The notes: generated by a model not told the origin, from the letters alone. A DNA stretch of 7,444 bases from Thermoprotei archaeon (GCA_022759165.1 JAEMPT010000110.1:1-7444); one strand, 5' to 3'. Positions 1-6,141 are shown, counted from the stretch's first letter. Program-made: numbers and translations.

Positions 1-1
1 C

Positions 2-754
2 CTCAAGCACTTCCTCGAGTCCCTAGGATGGGGAAAGAGTTTTCCTTTAATGACGGCCACTGAGTTCCTTTACGGCGTGCTCCCCGATTATGAGGGGACT
101 TTACGCGCAATATACTATATGGGCAGCGTTAGGGAAAGAAACCTAGCTGCTAGCTTGGCTTCCGGTATGAGGGTGATGGGGGGTGATCTGCTTTTGGTTA
201 CGCCTTACTTCGATGACCCAATAGTAAAGAAAATGGTGGGGGAGGAGGAAATGGCTCGCATAGAGGGCTCCACTGAACCGTTGATCTCCGAGGTAATAGC
301 ATCTTCCCTTGCTGGGTTGTATCACGCTACATCGTCTGGAAAGAGAACTGATATGAGAATAGATCGATTGAGAGAAGATATGAGTTCGCTAAGGGGTCTT
401 CTTGTCGGCTTTCTAGAGGAAAGCTGCCCTGTGCTTAGAGAGTTTCTTGATGGAAAAAGCGCTATTGATATAATTCACACTCCGTATTTAACGGCTCCCG
501 CCAGCATTCTTTCCTATAAGCTTATAGAGAATGGCATCGATGCGAGAATTATAGAATCGGATGTTTCTTTGGCCATAGCGGAGTCTCTCCATAATGCTGT
601 TCTAATTTACACATCTGTTGAAGAAAATAGCATTAAAGAGCTCTCATTTAGGTTGGCCATGGCGAAAAAACCTGGTAAGCAGATCAGATTAAATATAGAT
701 CCTCTTAGTGCGCAGGTCTATGCTTCGTTCCTCTCGTTATGCATTTCTCAGTAA
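2..754 (+). CDS. Partial protein (5' end outside window), tandem SIS-like phosphosugar-binding fold suspected
   Basis: The frame is open from base 2 to the TAA at 752-754, giving at least 250 residues. An ATG at 50 is possible, but the frame continues upstream with ordinary coding residues and no good ribosome binding site precedes it, so I read the gene as cut by the window edge. I do not recognise it with certainty. The pattern resembles the second half of one SIS domain (ATEFLYG, then a strand with MGSVRER, a helix, and a strand LLLVTP), a helical linker, and a second alpha/beta unit with strands IDIIHTPY, IDARIIES and AVLIYTS. That is the order seen in two-SIS sugar isomerases such as the GlmS isomerase half, but the usual phosphate-binding Ser/Thr loops are not clear. 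Its last 7 bases overlap the end of gap on the other strand. The coding call is firm; the function is weak inference. Confidence 0.6.
   Translation, partial: LKHFLESLGWGKSFPLMTATEFLYGVLPDYEGTLRAIYYMGSVRERNLAASLASGMRVMGGDLLLVTPYFDDPIVKKMVGEEEMARIEGSTEPLISEVIASSLAGLYHATSSGKRTDMRIDRLREDMSSLRGLLVGFLEESCPVLREFLDGKSAIDIIHTPYLTAPASILSYKLIENGIDARIIESDVSLAIAESLHNAVLIYTSVEENSIKELSFRLAMAKKPGKQIRLNIDPLSAQVYASFLSLCISQ
665..670 (-). terminator. Possible poly-U terminator for gap
   Basis: A run of six A on the + strand (T6 on the transcript strand) lies about 80 bases past the gap stop codon, inside the end of the convergent gene. Archaeal transcription commonly ends at T-rich runs without a hairpin. There is no independent support. 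Confidence 0.2.
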
Positions 755-1791
755 AGGCTCTTTGTTATTCCCAGAGACTTGTCTGTCTTCTCAATGCTTT
801 TTCTAGAGTCCTCCTCCAACAACATCATCGCTCTTATCGCATCTATATTTTCAGGTATAACTATGCTCTCGTTCCCTGTAGCCCACATTAAGTAGAGTTC
901 ATTTCCTTCCGCTTTCATTAAGTCGCTCCATACGGGCACTTCGAATATATCCCCTCTGGGCCTCCCAAGGTCTCTCCCTATCTCAACTAAGCTGTTTAGT
1001 CCCATTACACCGTCCGAGCTCCTTACGAGCACAACCCTTGGTTCCTTCATCAATGCCTCAAGGGCTTCTTCAACTTTTATGGGTGAATTGAACTCAAGGT
1101 AACCGGTGTGCAGATGATATAAGTTGTGGCTTCCCTTCAATGCTATGCTTATTATATTCAGTCCTTCAACCACTGTTTTAGCATCCTCGCCTTGGTGACT
1201 TGGTATTTTCGTCTCCGGTACGACGGTATTCATGACTCCGCTTTCATGACTCTCCCAAACATCCACGGCCCTTCTGACCAGCGTGACCCTAGCCTTCTTT
1301 ATTCCGAACGCCTCGTGCAGCCCTCCTACTACCCTCGAGATCGCGGTTGTATTACAGCTCACTACTCTCACGAACTGCTTTCCTAGCGCTTTCTCATAGT
1401 TCCGCTGAGCAACAAAGCTGACATCTGCTATGTTCGCTTTCTCACCGCCTTGGAAAATAGCCTTAACACCATACTTTTTGTATAGTCCCTCCTTGTTCCT
1501 GGCACCGATGTCCTTCGGAGTAGCATCTACAATTAAATCAACCGCCCCTTGCTTAAGAAGATCCTCCGCCGTCCCCTGTACTGGTATTCCCGCGGTCCTC
1601 ATCTTGGAGAGAGCCTCGGTTGTAGCAGCATAAATAGGATATCCCTTTTTCATCGCCATCTTTATTCTCCAATCAGAAGAAACGTCGGAAACGCCCACCA
1701 AAGACATGTCATCTTGAAGAGAGACGGCATCTGCTACCCTTTTTCCAATCACTCCATATCCCATTACGAGAACTCTAGCTTTAGCCTTCAT
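748..1791 (-). CDS. gap: Type II (archaeal) phosphorylating glyceraldehyde-3-phosphate dehydrogenase
   Basis: This 347-residue cytoplasmic enzyme oxidises glyceraldehyde-3-phosphate to 1,3-bisphosphoglycerate with NAD(P); in archaea it mostly serves gluconeogenesis. The N-terminal Rossmann motif GYGVIGKRVADAV (residues 11-23) binds the cofactor, QGGEKA follows at 114-119, and the catalytic cysteine is C146 in VSCNTT. The catalytic base is H226 in YHLH, 80 residues after the cysteine, as in characterised archaeal enzymes (Cys139/His219 in Sulfolobus). The length is normal for the family (about 335-350). Two usually conserved stretches are altered: RRAVDVWE (173-180) where relatives have RRAADP, and SHQGED (198-203) where relatives have SHHGPD. 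The ATG at 1791 has no ribosome binding site but sits about 38 bases after a TATA box, fitting a nearly leaderless mRNA. No pgk neighbour is present; psmB is transcribed divergently. The identification is firm. Confidence 0.95.
   Translation of the reverse strand: MKAKARVLVMGYGVIGKRVADAVSLQDDMSLVGVSDVSSDWRIKMAMKKGYPIYAATTEALSKMRTAGIPVQGTAEDLLKQGAVDLIVDATPKDIGARNKEGLYKKYGVKAIFQGGEKANIADVSFVAQRNYEKALGKQFVRVVSCNTTAISRVVGGLHEAFGIKKARVTLVRRAVDVWESHESGVMNTVVPETKIPSHQGEDAKTVVEGLNIISIALKGSHNLYHLHTGYLEFNSPIKVEEALEALMKEPRVVLVRSSDGVMGLNSLVEIGRDLGRPRGDIFEVPVWSDLMKAEGNELYLMWATGNESIVIPENIDAIRAMMLLEEDSRKSIEKTDKSLGITKSLY
798..802 (+). terminator. Possible T-run terminator for the upstream partial gene
   Basis: TTTTT occurs 44 bases after the stop of the 2-754 gene, within the 3' part of gap. 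It is a plausible archaeal poly-U termination site, judged by position only. Confidence 0.2.
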
Positions 1792-1819
1792 AGAAGAACC
1801 CTAGATTATTTGTTACACG

Positions 1820-1840
1820 TTTTCATATATATCGTTTTCA
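1820..1840 (-). promoter_or_regulatory. TATA/BRE promoter of gap
   Basis: Read on the - strand, GAAAACGATATATATG holds a purine-rich BRE-like element followed by a TATA box centred near 1829. This is about 38 bases before the gap ATG, so transcription would start within about 10 bases of the start codon. That matches the absence of a ribosome binding site there. Confidence 0.5.
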
Positions 1841-1874
1841 TATTTTCAGCTTATTCTAAGATTGATATTGAAAA

Positions 1875-1890
1875 TGAGAAAAGTTATTAT
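1875..1890 (+). promoter_or_regulatory. BRE/TATA promoter of the psmB operon
   Basis: GAGAAAAG followed by TTATTAT resembles a BRE plus a TATA box centred near 1886. It predicts transcription starting around 1910-1913, with a leader of about 25 bases before the ATG at 1937. It lies back to back with the gap promoter in the 1792-1936 interval. Called from pattern only. Confidence 0.4.
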
Positions 1891-1926
1891 GATGAATTAA
1901 TTAGGGATAAAGGAACATGTAGTTTT

Positions 1927-1932
1927 GGGGAG
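1927..1932 (+). promoter_or_regulatory. Ribosome binding site favouring the psmB ATG start
   Basis: GGGGAG lies 4 bases before the ATG at 1937. A competing TTG at 1925 is preceded by AAGGA at 1910-1914, 10 bases upstream. The ATG choice gives an 8-residue propeptide and the TTG choice 12; both are within the archaeal range, so the start is not settled. Confidence 0.45.
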
Positions 1933-1936
1933 CATC

Positions 1937-2536
1937 ATGGGAGAGCAAGTGTTTCAGGGAGCAACAGTTGTAGGTTTAAAGTTCTCCAGCGGGATAGTGA
2001 TTGCTGGGGAGAGAAGGATGACTTACGGGAGCTATATCCAGAGCTCCAATGCTAAGAAGGTCTTCCTACTTAACGACAGAATGGCCATCGGAGCAGCTGG
2101 GACAGTCGGAGATCTGCAGAATATAATTAGGCTCCTGAAGGAAGAGATGAGGTATTACGAGGGGGAAGTAAAGGGTAAGATGAAGGTCAGGAGCGCAGCC
2201 AAATTGCTCTCGAACATATTATATTCCCTTAAGGTATTTCCGGCGATGGCAGAATTCGTGTTAGGTGGAATCGAAAACGGTTCTCCCGTATTAGCTGTAC
2301 TCGATCCAGTCGGCTCAGTGCTGGAGGATGACTTCGTAGCTGTGGGGAGCGGAGGTAGCATTAGTATAGGTATTATAGAGGAGCTCTACAAACCTGGGCT
2401 AAGCGAGAGTGAAGCTATAGACATAGCCGTTAAAGCGGTAAAACAGGGAATCAGGAGAGACGCTCTTTCTGGAGGAGATATAGACTACGTTGTAGTGACG
2501 AAGGAAAAAAGTTACGAAGGGAAGGCACGCTTGTAG
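1937..2536 (+). CDS. psmB: 20S proteasome beta subunit lacking the catalytic threonine
   Basis: This is a proteasome beta (Ntn-hydrolase fold) subunit of 199 residues from ATG 1937, or 203 from TTG 1925. Beta rings line the proteolytic chamber of the cytosolic 20S particle. Family hallmarks are clear: the AAGTVGDLQ segment, the VGSGG loop, and RDALSGGDIDYVVVT near the C-terminus. With position 1 set where mature subunits begin (GTTTVG in active ones), this protein reads G-ATVVG: Thr1 is Ala, codon GCA at 1961-1963. Asp17 is Glu. Lys33 (in NAKK), the Ser of the GSG loop, and the Asp and Ser of RDALS are all kept. Without Thr1 the subunit should neither cleave its propeptide nor hydrolyse peptides, so a second beta gene elsewhere is expected. 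It is the first gene of a five-gene operon; nfi starts 1 base after its stop. Family call very sure; inactivity inferred from sequence. Confidence 0.93.
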   Translation: MGEQVFQGATVVGLKFSSGIVIAGERRMTYGSYIQSSNAKKVFLLNDRMAIGAAGTVGDLQNIIRLLKEEMRYYEGEVKGKMKVRSAAKLLSNILYSLKVFPAMAEFVLGGIENGSPVLAVLDPVGSVLEDDFVAVGSGGSISIGIIEELYKPGLSESEAIDIAVKAVKQGIRRDALSGGDIDYVVVTKEKSYEGKARL

Positions 2537-2537
2537 C

Positions 2538-3245
2538 GTGAAAGCCCTTATGCCATCTTTCAACTACGAGAAGGCAGCAAAAGCCCAAGAAATCATGGCC
2601 AATTTGATAGATGATGTAGGGCTCTCTGATAGAAAATACGAGAAAATTCTCGGGCTAGACGCATCTTATTTGAATGATCTATCTTGCTCTGTCGCCGTTC
2701 TATACAATGCAAGGAAAGGTAAGGTGATAAAAGTTTCTTCTGCTTTACTCAAGAATAAAGTCCCATACGTTCCAGGATTTTTGGGCTTCAGGGAAGCTTC
2801 CGCTTTTCTCGCTTCAGCTCAAGAAATAGATCTCTCCGATGTAGATCTAATTTTAGTGGATGGCCACGGTAGGTTTCATCCCAGGTTGGCGGGTTCAGCG
2901 GTTCAAGTTGGGTTAGTGCTAGGAAAACCGACGGTCGGAGTTGCCAAGAAGCCATTGAAAGCAGAAAAAATCGATGAGAGAGGCTATGTGTGGCTTAAAG
3001 GAAGAGTTGTAGGAAAAGTCTTGAATGAGCCAAAGGGGGCTAAGAGGCTTTACATCAGCGTCGGAAATGAGATTAGTCTGGAAGATGCTTTTGAAGTAGT
3101 GAAGCTTTTGAGGCCCGGCAAAGGGCTACCAGTTCCCTTAAACATAGCAGATCGCTTGAGCAGGAGGTTGATGGAGTATGCTTTACGAAGAAGCGAAAAA
3201 GGTTATATTCGCCGTTTTGGTCTTAGGAGGAAACAAGCGAGCTAG
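2538..3245 (+). CDS. nfi: Endonuclease V (deoxyinosine 3' endonuclease)
   Basis: Endonuclease V cuts the second phosphodiester bond 3' to hypoxanthine (deaminated adenine) and so starts repair of deamination damage, a high load in thermophiles; some relatives also cut inosine in RNA. The 235-residue product has the RNase H-like catalytic set: D41 in LGLDASY, the wedge motif YVPGFLGFRE (77-86) with E86, D108 in LVDGHGRFHP, and KPTVGVAKKPL (130-140). The C-terminal PLNIADRLSRR (200-210) supplies the late acidic position. Length is usual for the family. Start GTG 2538 lies 1 base after the psmB stop, with GGGAAGG 12 bases upstream; ATG 2550 is an alternative giving 231 residues and would not disturb the domain. 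The last 68 bases also encode the start of ribK in another frame. The identification is firm. Confidence 0.95.
   Translation: MKALMPSFNYEKAAKAQEIMANLIDDVGLSDRKYEKILGLDASYLNDLSCSVAVLYNARKGKVIKVSSALLKNKVPYVPGFLGFREASAFLASAQEIDLSDVDLILVDGHGRFHPRLAGSAVQVGLVLGKPTVGVAKKPLKAEKIDERGYVWLKGRVVGKVLNEPKGAKRLYISVGNEISLEDAFEVVKLLRPGKGLPVPLNIADRLSRRLMEYALRRSEKGYIRRFGLRRKQAS
3163..3167 (+). promoter_or_regulatory. Ribosome binding site fixing the ribK start inside nfi
   Basis: GGAGG, within GGAGGTTGAT, stands 10 bases before the ATG at 3178. It supports a ribK start that overlaps nfi by 68 bases. A later GTG at 3247, just after the nfi stop, has AGGAGG 16 bases upstream, but using it would remove the first helix of the winged-helix domain. 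Confidence 0.55.
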
Positions 3246-3861
3246 GGTGGTTCAATCTAAGATATCTGAAGCATTGGGAGTTAGTCAGCAAACGGTATCG
3301 AGGCTATTAAATGAATTGGAAGCTGAGGGATATATAGTGAGGACTGTGAAAGGGAGAGGGGAATTCGTTGAGCTAACCGAAAATGGGATGAAACTTGCCG
3401 AGGAGCTTTACGGTATTCTATCTACTTTGATGAGAGTAGAGGACAACGTTTTACTCCTCGAAGGTAAGGTAGTTAGTGGTCTAGGAGAAGGTCGCTTCTA
3501 TATGAACGTGCAATATTATAAAAACAAGATCAAAGAGCTCTTGGGATTCTTGCCATACCCAGGCACGCTGAATGTTCAGGTTATCGGGGAATCAGCATTA
3601 AAGAGGATGGCCCTAACAAAGGAAAGGGGAATAAGGATTGAGGGGTTCAAAACTGAGGACAGATTCTACGGAGGCGCAACGCTCTTCAGAGCAAAAGTTA
3701 ATGGATACGAACAGGCGGCGATAATAATACCGGACAGAACAAGTCATCCGAGAGAGGTCCTAGAGGTAATAGCCCCAATATATCTTAGGGGAGAGCTAGG
3801 GCTAAGCGATGGAGATAGGGTTTTACTTGAAGTGAAGCTGGAGGTAGAAGGAAGAAGATGA
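3178..3861 (+). CDS. ribK: CTP-dependent riboflavin kinase with N-terminal winged helix-turn-helix
   Basis: The product (227 residues) fuses a DNA-binding winged helix (about 1-75, recognition region ALGVSQQTVSRLLNELEAEG at 32-51) to the archaeal riboflavin kinase domain (about 93-223). The kinase makes FMN from riboflavin using CTP rather than ATP. Diagnostic motifs are GLGEGRFYM (101-109), FLPYPGTLNV (124-133) and PDRTSHPREVLEVIAP (185-200). Single-domain relatives such as the Methanocaldococcus enzyme lack the helix domain. Fused versions, called RbkR, have been described as bifunctional regulators of riboflavin genes, so a regulatory role here is plausible but unproven, and no riboflavin biosynthesis gene is in view. 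ATG 3178 is chosen for its GGAGG site and because it keeps the whole winged helix. The stop overlaps the rhomboid start as ATGA. Confidence 0.94.
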   Translation: MLYEEAKKVIFAVLVLGGNKRARVVQSKISEALGVSQQTVSRLLNELEAEGYIVRTVKGRGEFVELTENGMKLAEELYGILSTLMRVEDNVLLLEGKVVSGLGEGRFYMNVQYYKNKIKELLGFLPYPGTLNVQVIGESALKRMALTKERGIRIEGFKTEDRFYGGATLFRAKVNGYEQAAIIIPDRTSHPREVLEVIAPIYLRGELGLSDGDRVLLEVKLEVEGRR

Positions 3862-4619
3862 TTCCGGCCGGAGACGAAAACATAGAAGTGGAGAGACCCG
3901 TTGTAAACGAGATACTGATTTTGCTTAACGTTGTTATTTTCATAGTCTCATACTTTTGGCCAAGCTTGATCCTCCCCGGGGCAACCTCTCTCGATGATAT
4001 AATAAACGCCTTCGGTTTCAGGCCATATTATCTCTTGAAAGGTGAGATGGTCTGGACCATAATAACAGCGATGTTCTTACATAGCGGCTTTGTTCATTTG
4101 CTGGGAAATATGCTCTATCTATATATATTCGGGGACAACATAGAGGCAGCGCTGGGCAAGCTTAGATATTTAGTATTCTATATATTATCTGGAACCGGAG
4201 CTGCGTTATTTCATACGATGAGCGTTTGGCTTTCTCTCAAAATGTTTCCAGGTATGACCTTTGGCCCTATGTATAATCCCTGGCTCGTTCCTGCCATAGG
4301 CGCTAGTGGGGCTATAAGCGGTGTTCTTGGAGCATACCTTATGATGTATCCGGCAGGCACTATTAGAGCGGTCGGGCTCTGGTTCATATTTCCCATTCTC
4401 TTTAGGATACCTGCTATAGCATTCATAGGCTTCTGGTTCATATACCAATTAATCTTGGCCTTCGTTTCACTAGTAGGTCCATCAGTTGGGATAGCATTCT
4501 GGGCACATGTAGGGGGATTTGTCACCGGGATAGCTCTTGTTCCAGTTTTGGCGAATAAAGAAAGGATAAGATTGCTGAGGCACTTAGCCAGTATGAGGAG
4601 AATGATAACTTTGGAGTAG
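3858..4619 (+). CDS. Rhomboid-family intramembrane serine protease
   Basis: Rhomboids cleave transmembrane segments of substrate proteins within the lipid bilayer. This 253-residue protein has about six or seven hydrophobic segments (roughly 18-38, 64-91, 102-122, 143-165, 170-190, 190-206 and 210-231). The catalytic serine is S150 in IGASGAISG and the histidine is H217 in AHVGGFVTG, the usual Ser/His dyad on separate helices. HSGFVHLLGNMLYLYIFGDN (75-94) carries the HxxxN element (H80, N84) that helps form the oxyanion hole. All key residues are present, so it should be active. The loop between helices three and four is long and hydrophobic (about 120-143). It overlaps ribK by 4 bases and is translated from the same message. 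The substrate is unknown; position in an operon with a proteasome subunit hints at membrane protein turnover, which is inference. Confidence 0.95.
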   Translation: MIPAGDENIEVERPVVNEILILLNVVIFIVSYFWPSLILPGATSLDDIINAFGFRPYYLLKGEMVWTIITAMFLHSGFVHLLGNMLYLYIFGDNIEAALGKLRYLVFYILSGTGAALFHTMSVWLSLKMFPGMTFGPMYNPWLVPAIGASGAISGVLGAYLMMYPAGTIRAVGLWFIFPILFRIPAIAFIGFWFIYQLILAFVSLVGPSVGIAFWAHVGGFVTGIALVPVLANKERIRLLRHLASMRRMITLE

Positions 4620-4631
4620 AGGTTTAACGGA

Positions 4632-5465
4632 ATGTTAAGAAAAGAAAAAGATAGATTACTCCTTATACTAGTTTTTTCATTAGCTGGTGGAATATTCAAA
4701 ATAGCAGGCGGAATTATCTATCATTCCAAATCAGTTCTCGTTGACGCCCTTACATCTATGGCGAACTTAGCCTCGCTCGTGCTCATATTGGCATTCATGA
4801 AGAAGAGCAGTATGCCACCCGACGAGAATCATCACTTCGGGCATGTCAGACTAAAGTTCGGTGGCTCCATATTTACCCTCATGGCTTATTCCTTCGTAGC
4901 AGGAATAGCTCTGATGGAAGTGCTGTCTCCGAAGGCCTACACTGTTTCGCTGGGTGCTCCTGTGATGGCCGCTTTAGGGCTAATCTGCTATCTGGTAGCT
5001 ATATCCCTTTCTAAAGAAAGTAGAGGAGGCCCCCTCGGTTATTATGCCACCTTCACCGTTAGCGAAGTTATCGAAGGAATCACAGTGATAGCGTCTTCCT
5101 TAACAGGTGCTGTGTATAGTTACATTTTCGATTACTTGGGATCGATAGCATTGACTTTTTACATTTTCTACGAACTTTTGAAATCCTTTAAGGATTTAAC
5201 TTTGAAAGTAAGCGACATCGCTCCTCCCCTGAGGATCGTCGAAGGAATAAAGAAAAGCTTTGAAAGCAGAGGGCTTTCCGTTGAAGAGCTGAAGATGAGG
5301 TATATTGATGAGAAAACTTTGGAAGGGCATATGATAATTATAATGGATAAGAATAATATGGAGGACTTCGAGGAAGCTTTAAGCGAAGCTAAGAGAGAAG
5401 CAAAGGAAAAATATAACGCTGAGATATTTGTGGAGTTCGATAGAAAAAAAGATAATGTAAAATGA
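4632..5465 (+). CDS. Cation diffusion facilitator (CDF)-family membrane protein with altered transport site
   Basis: CDF proteins export Zn, Fe, Mn or similar divalent cations by proton exchange, as dimers with six membrane helices and a cytoplasmic ferredoxin-like domain. This 277-residue protein keeps that plan: helices to about residue 190, then a soluble domain (about 197-271). SKSVLVDAL (32-40) and the loop PPDENHHFGHVRLK (62-75) are typical, and the loop keeps D64, H67 and H71, the residues of the second metal site. The transport site is changed: by alignment with YiiP from memory, the (D/H)xxxD of helix 2 is T41xxxN45, and the HxxxD of helix 5 is F141xxxE145. It may carry another substrate or sense rather than transport. 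GAGGT at 4619-4623 precedes the ATG by 8 bases, 12 bases after the rhomboid stop. Family sure; activity uncertain. Confidence 0.88.
   Translation: MLRKEKDRLLLILVFSLAGGIFKIAGGIIYHSKSVLVDALTSMANLASLVLILAFMKKSSMPPDENHHFGHVRLKFGGSIFTLMAYSFVAGIALMEVLSPKAYTVSLGAPVMAALGLICYLVAISLSKESRGGPLGYYATFTVSEVIEGITVIASSLTGAVYSYIFDYLGSIALTFYIFYELLKSFKDLTLKVSDIAPPLRIVEGIKKSFESRGLSVEELKMRYIDEKTLEGHMIIIMDKNNMEDFEEALSEAKREAKEKYNAEIFVEFDRKKDNVK
5444..5450 (-). terminator. Poly-U terminator candidate for the DUF981 gene
   Basis: A run of seven A on the + strand is T7 on the transcript strand, 21 bases past the DUF981 stop codon and inside the 3' end of the CDF gene. Its position and length fit an archaeal intrinsic terminator. 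Confidence 0.35.
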
Positions 5466-5468
5466 GAG

Positions 5469-5473
5469 TTTTT
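5469..5473 (+). terminator. Short T-run terminator candidate for the psmB operon
   Basis: TTTTT begins 3 bases after the CDF stop codon and runs into the end of the convergent DUF981 gene. The run is short, so read-through into antisense of DUF981 is possible. Confidence 0.25.
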
Positions 5474-6080
5474 AGATAAACGGCGCCCAATTGGCAAACA
5501 TCTTCAAGTGTGAGGGGATAGCACCAGCAGCTATGTATGTTGCTAGCAAACCAGTCAGCACAAGCAGCGCGACCTCTACTATCAGCAATATTCTGTTTAT
5601 CTTGCCCCTATCTATTTGATATGATATAGGGTAGAATAATATAGATGACAGTCCAGCGCCGCCGTATAAAAGAAACAGCGCAAAAGGCTCCTTTGTCATG
5701 TTGTTAGCATAACCCATATATCCATAATACGCCGTGATTAATCCTAAAATGAGAGCGAGGAATCCCATATACTCTAATTTATATCCACTTCTTATTGTCA
5801 TAGCGATTCCGATGAGGCCTAATCCAAGCAATGGATAAAGGTCATAGAACAATAAATTATAGCTTCCCGGCAAAGGCCATAGCATACTGCCATATAGTCC
5901 GGTAATCGTTATGTAAGCCCCTAGAATTAGCGCTGGAATACTGAATGGCTTTAGTTTATTTATCGCTTCTTCATGGCTGTTTTGTGTTACCCATAGCTTT
6001 GCCAAAGAATAGCCTGTAAGAATGAATGCTGCTGCCATAGAAAAAAGTTGAGCTGTTAATAGATCTACAAATAGAGCCAT
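5472..6080 (-). CDS. DUF981-family membrane protein
   Basis: The 202-residue product matches what I recall of DUF981, a family of small multi-pass membrane proteins of unknown function found mainly in archaea and some actinobacteria. The recognisable element is WPLPGSYNLLFYD (68-80) between hydrophobic segments, with a preceding FSIPALILGAY (46-56). Seven hydrophobic stretches can be picked by eye, roughly 10-30, 46-64, 78-96, 103-124, 132-150, 162-184 and a weak terminal one. There is no signal peptide distinct from the first helix and no catalytic motif. On the - strand, GGTGA lies 7 bases before the ATG at 6080, and a TATA box lies about 50 bases upstream, so it appears to be a single-gene unit. 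It converges on the CDF gene with 6 bases between stops. Nothing in the sequence indicates a biochemical role. Confidence 0.85.
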   Translation of the reverse strand: MALFVDLLTAQLFSMAAAFILTGYSLAKLWVTQNSHEEAINKLKPFSIPALILGAYITITGLYGSMLWPLPGSYNLLFYDLYPLLGLGLIGIAMTIRSGYKLEYMGFLALILGLITAYYGYMGYANNMTKEPFALFLLYGGAGLSSILFYPISYQIDRGKINRILLIVEVALLVLTGLLATYIAAGAIPSHLKMFANWAPFI

Positions 6081-6125
6081 TGTTTTTTCACCAAAACGAC
6101 TGAAAAGTTCGAGAAATTATAATTG

Positions 6126-6141
6126 ACGTATATATTAAAGT
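6126..6141 (-). promoter_or_regulatory. TATA promoter of the DUF981 gene
   Basis: On the - strand, CTTTAATATATACG forms a good TATA box centred near 6133. It implies a start of transcription around 6107 and a leader of about 27 bases holding the GGTGA ribosome binding site (TCACC at 6088-6092 on the + strand). Confidence 0.5.

Noticed and set aside
1549..2055. 168-codon + strand frame running from inside gap across the promoter interval into psmB
   Set aside because: It is antisense to gap and out of frame with psmB, both of which are clear family members, and its translation resembles no protein family.
3247..3861. Shorter ribK start at GTG 3247 just after the nfi stop, with AGGAGG upstream
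   Set aside because: The spacing of 16 bases is too long, and it would delete the first helix of the winged-helix domain that the ATG 3178 start preserves.
4211..4699. 162-codon - strand frame opposite the rhomboid gene
   Set aside because: It is the complement of a strongly conserved rhomboid gene including both catalytic motifs; its translation is rich in Asn/Pro/Ile from reversed codons and has no start signal.
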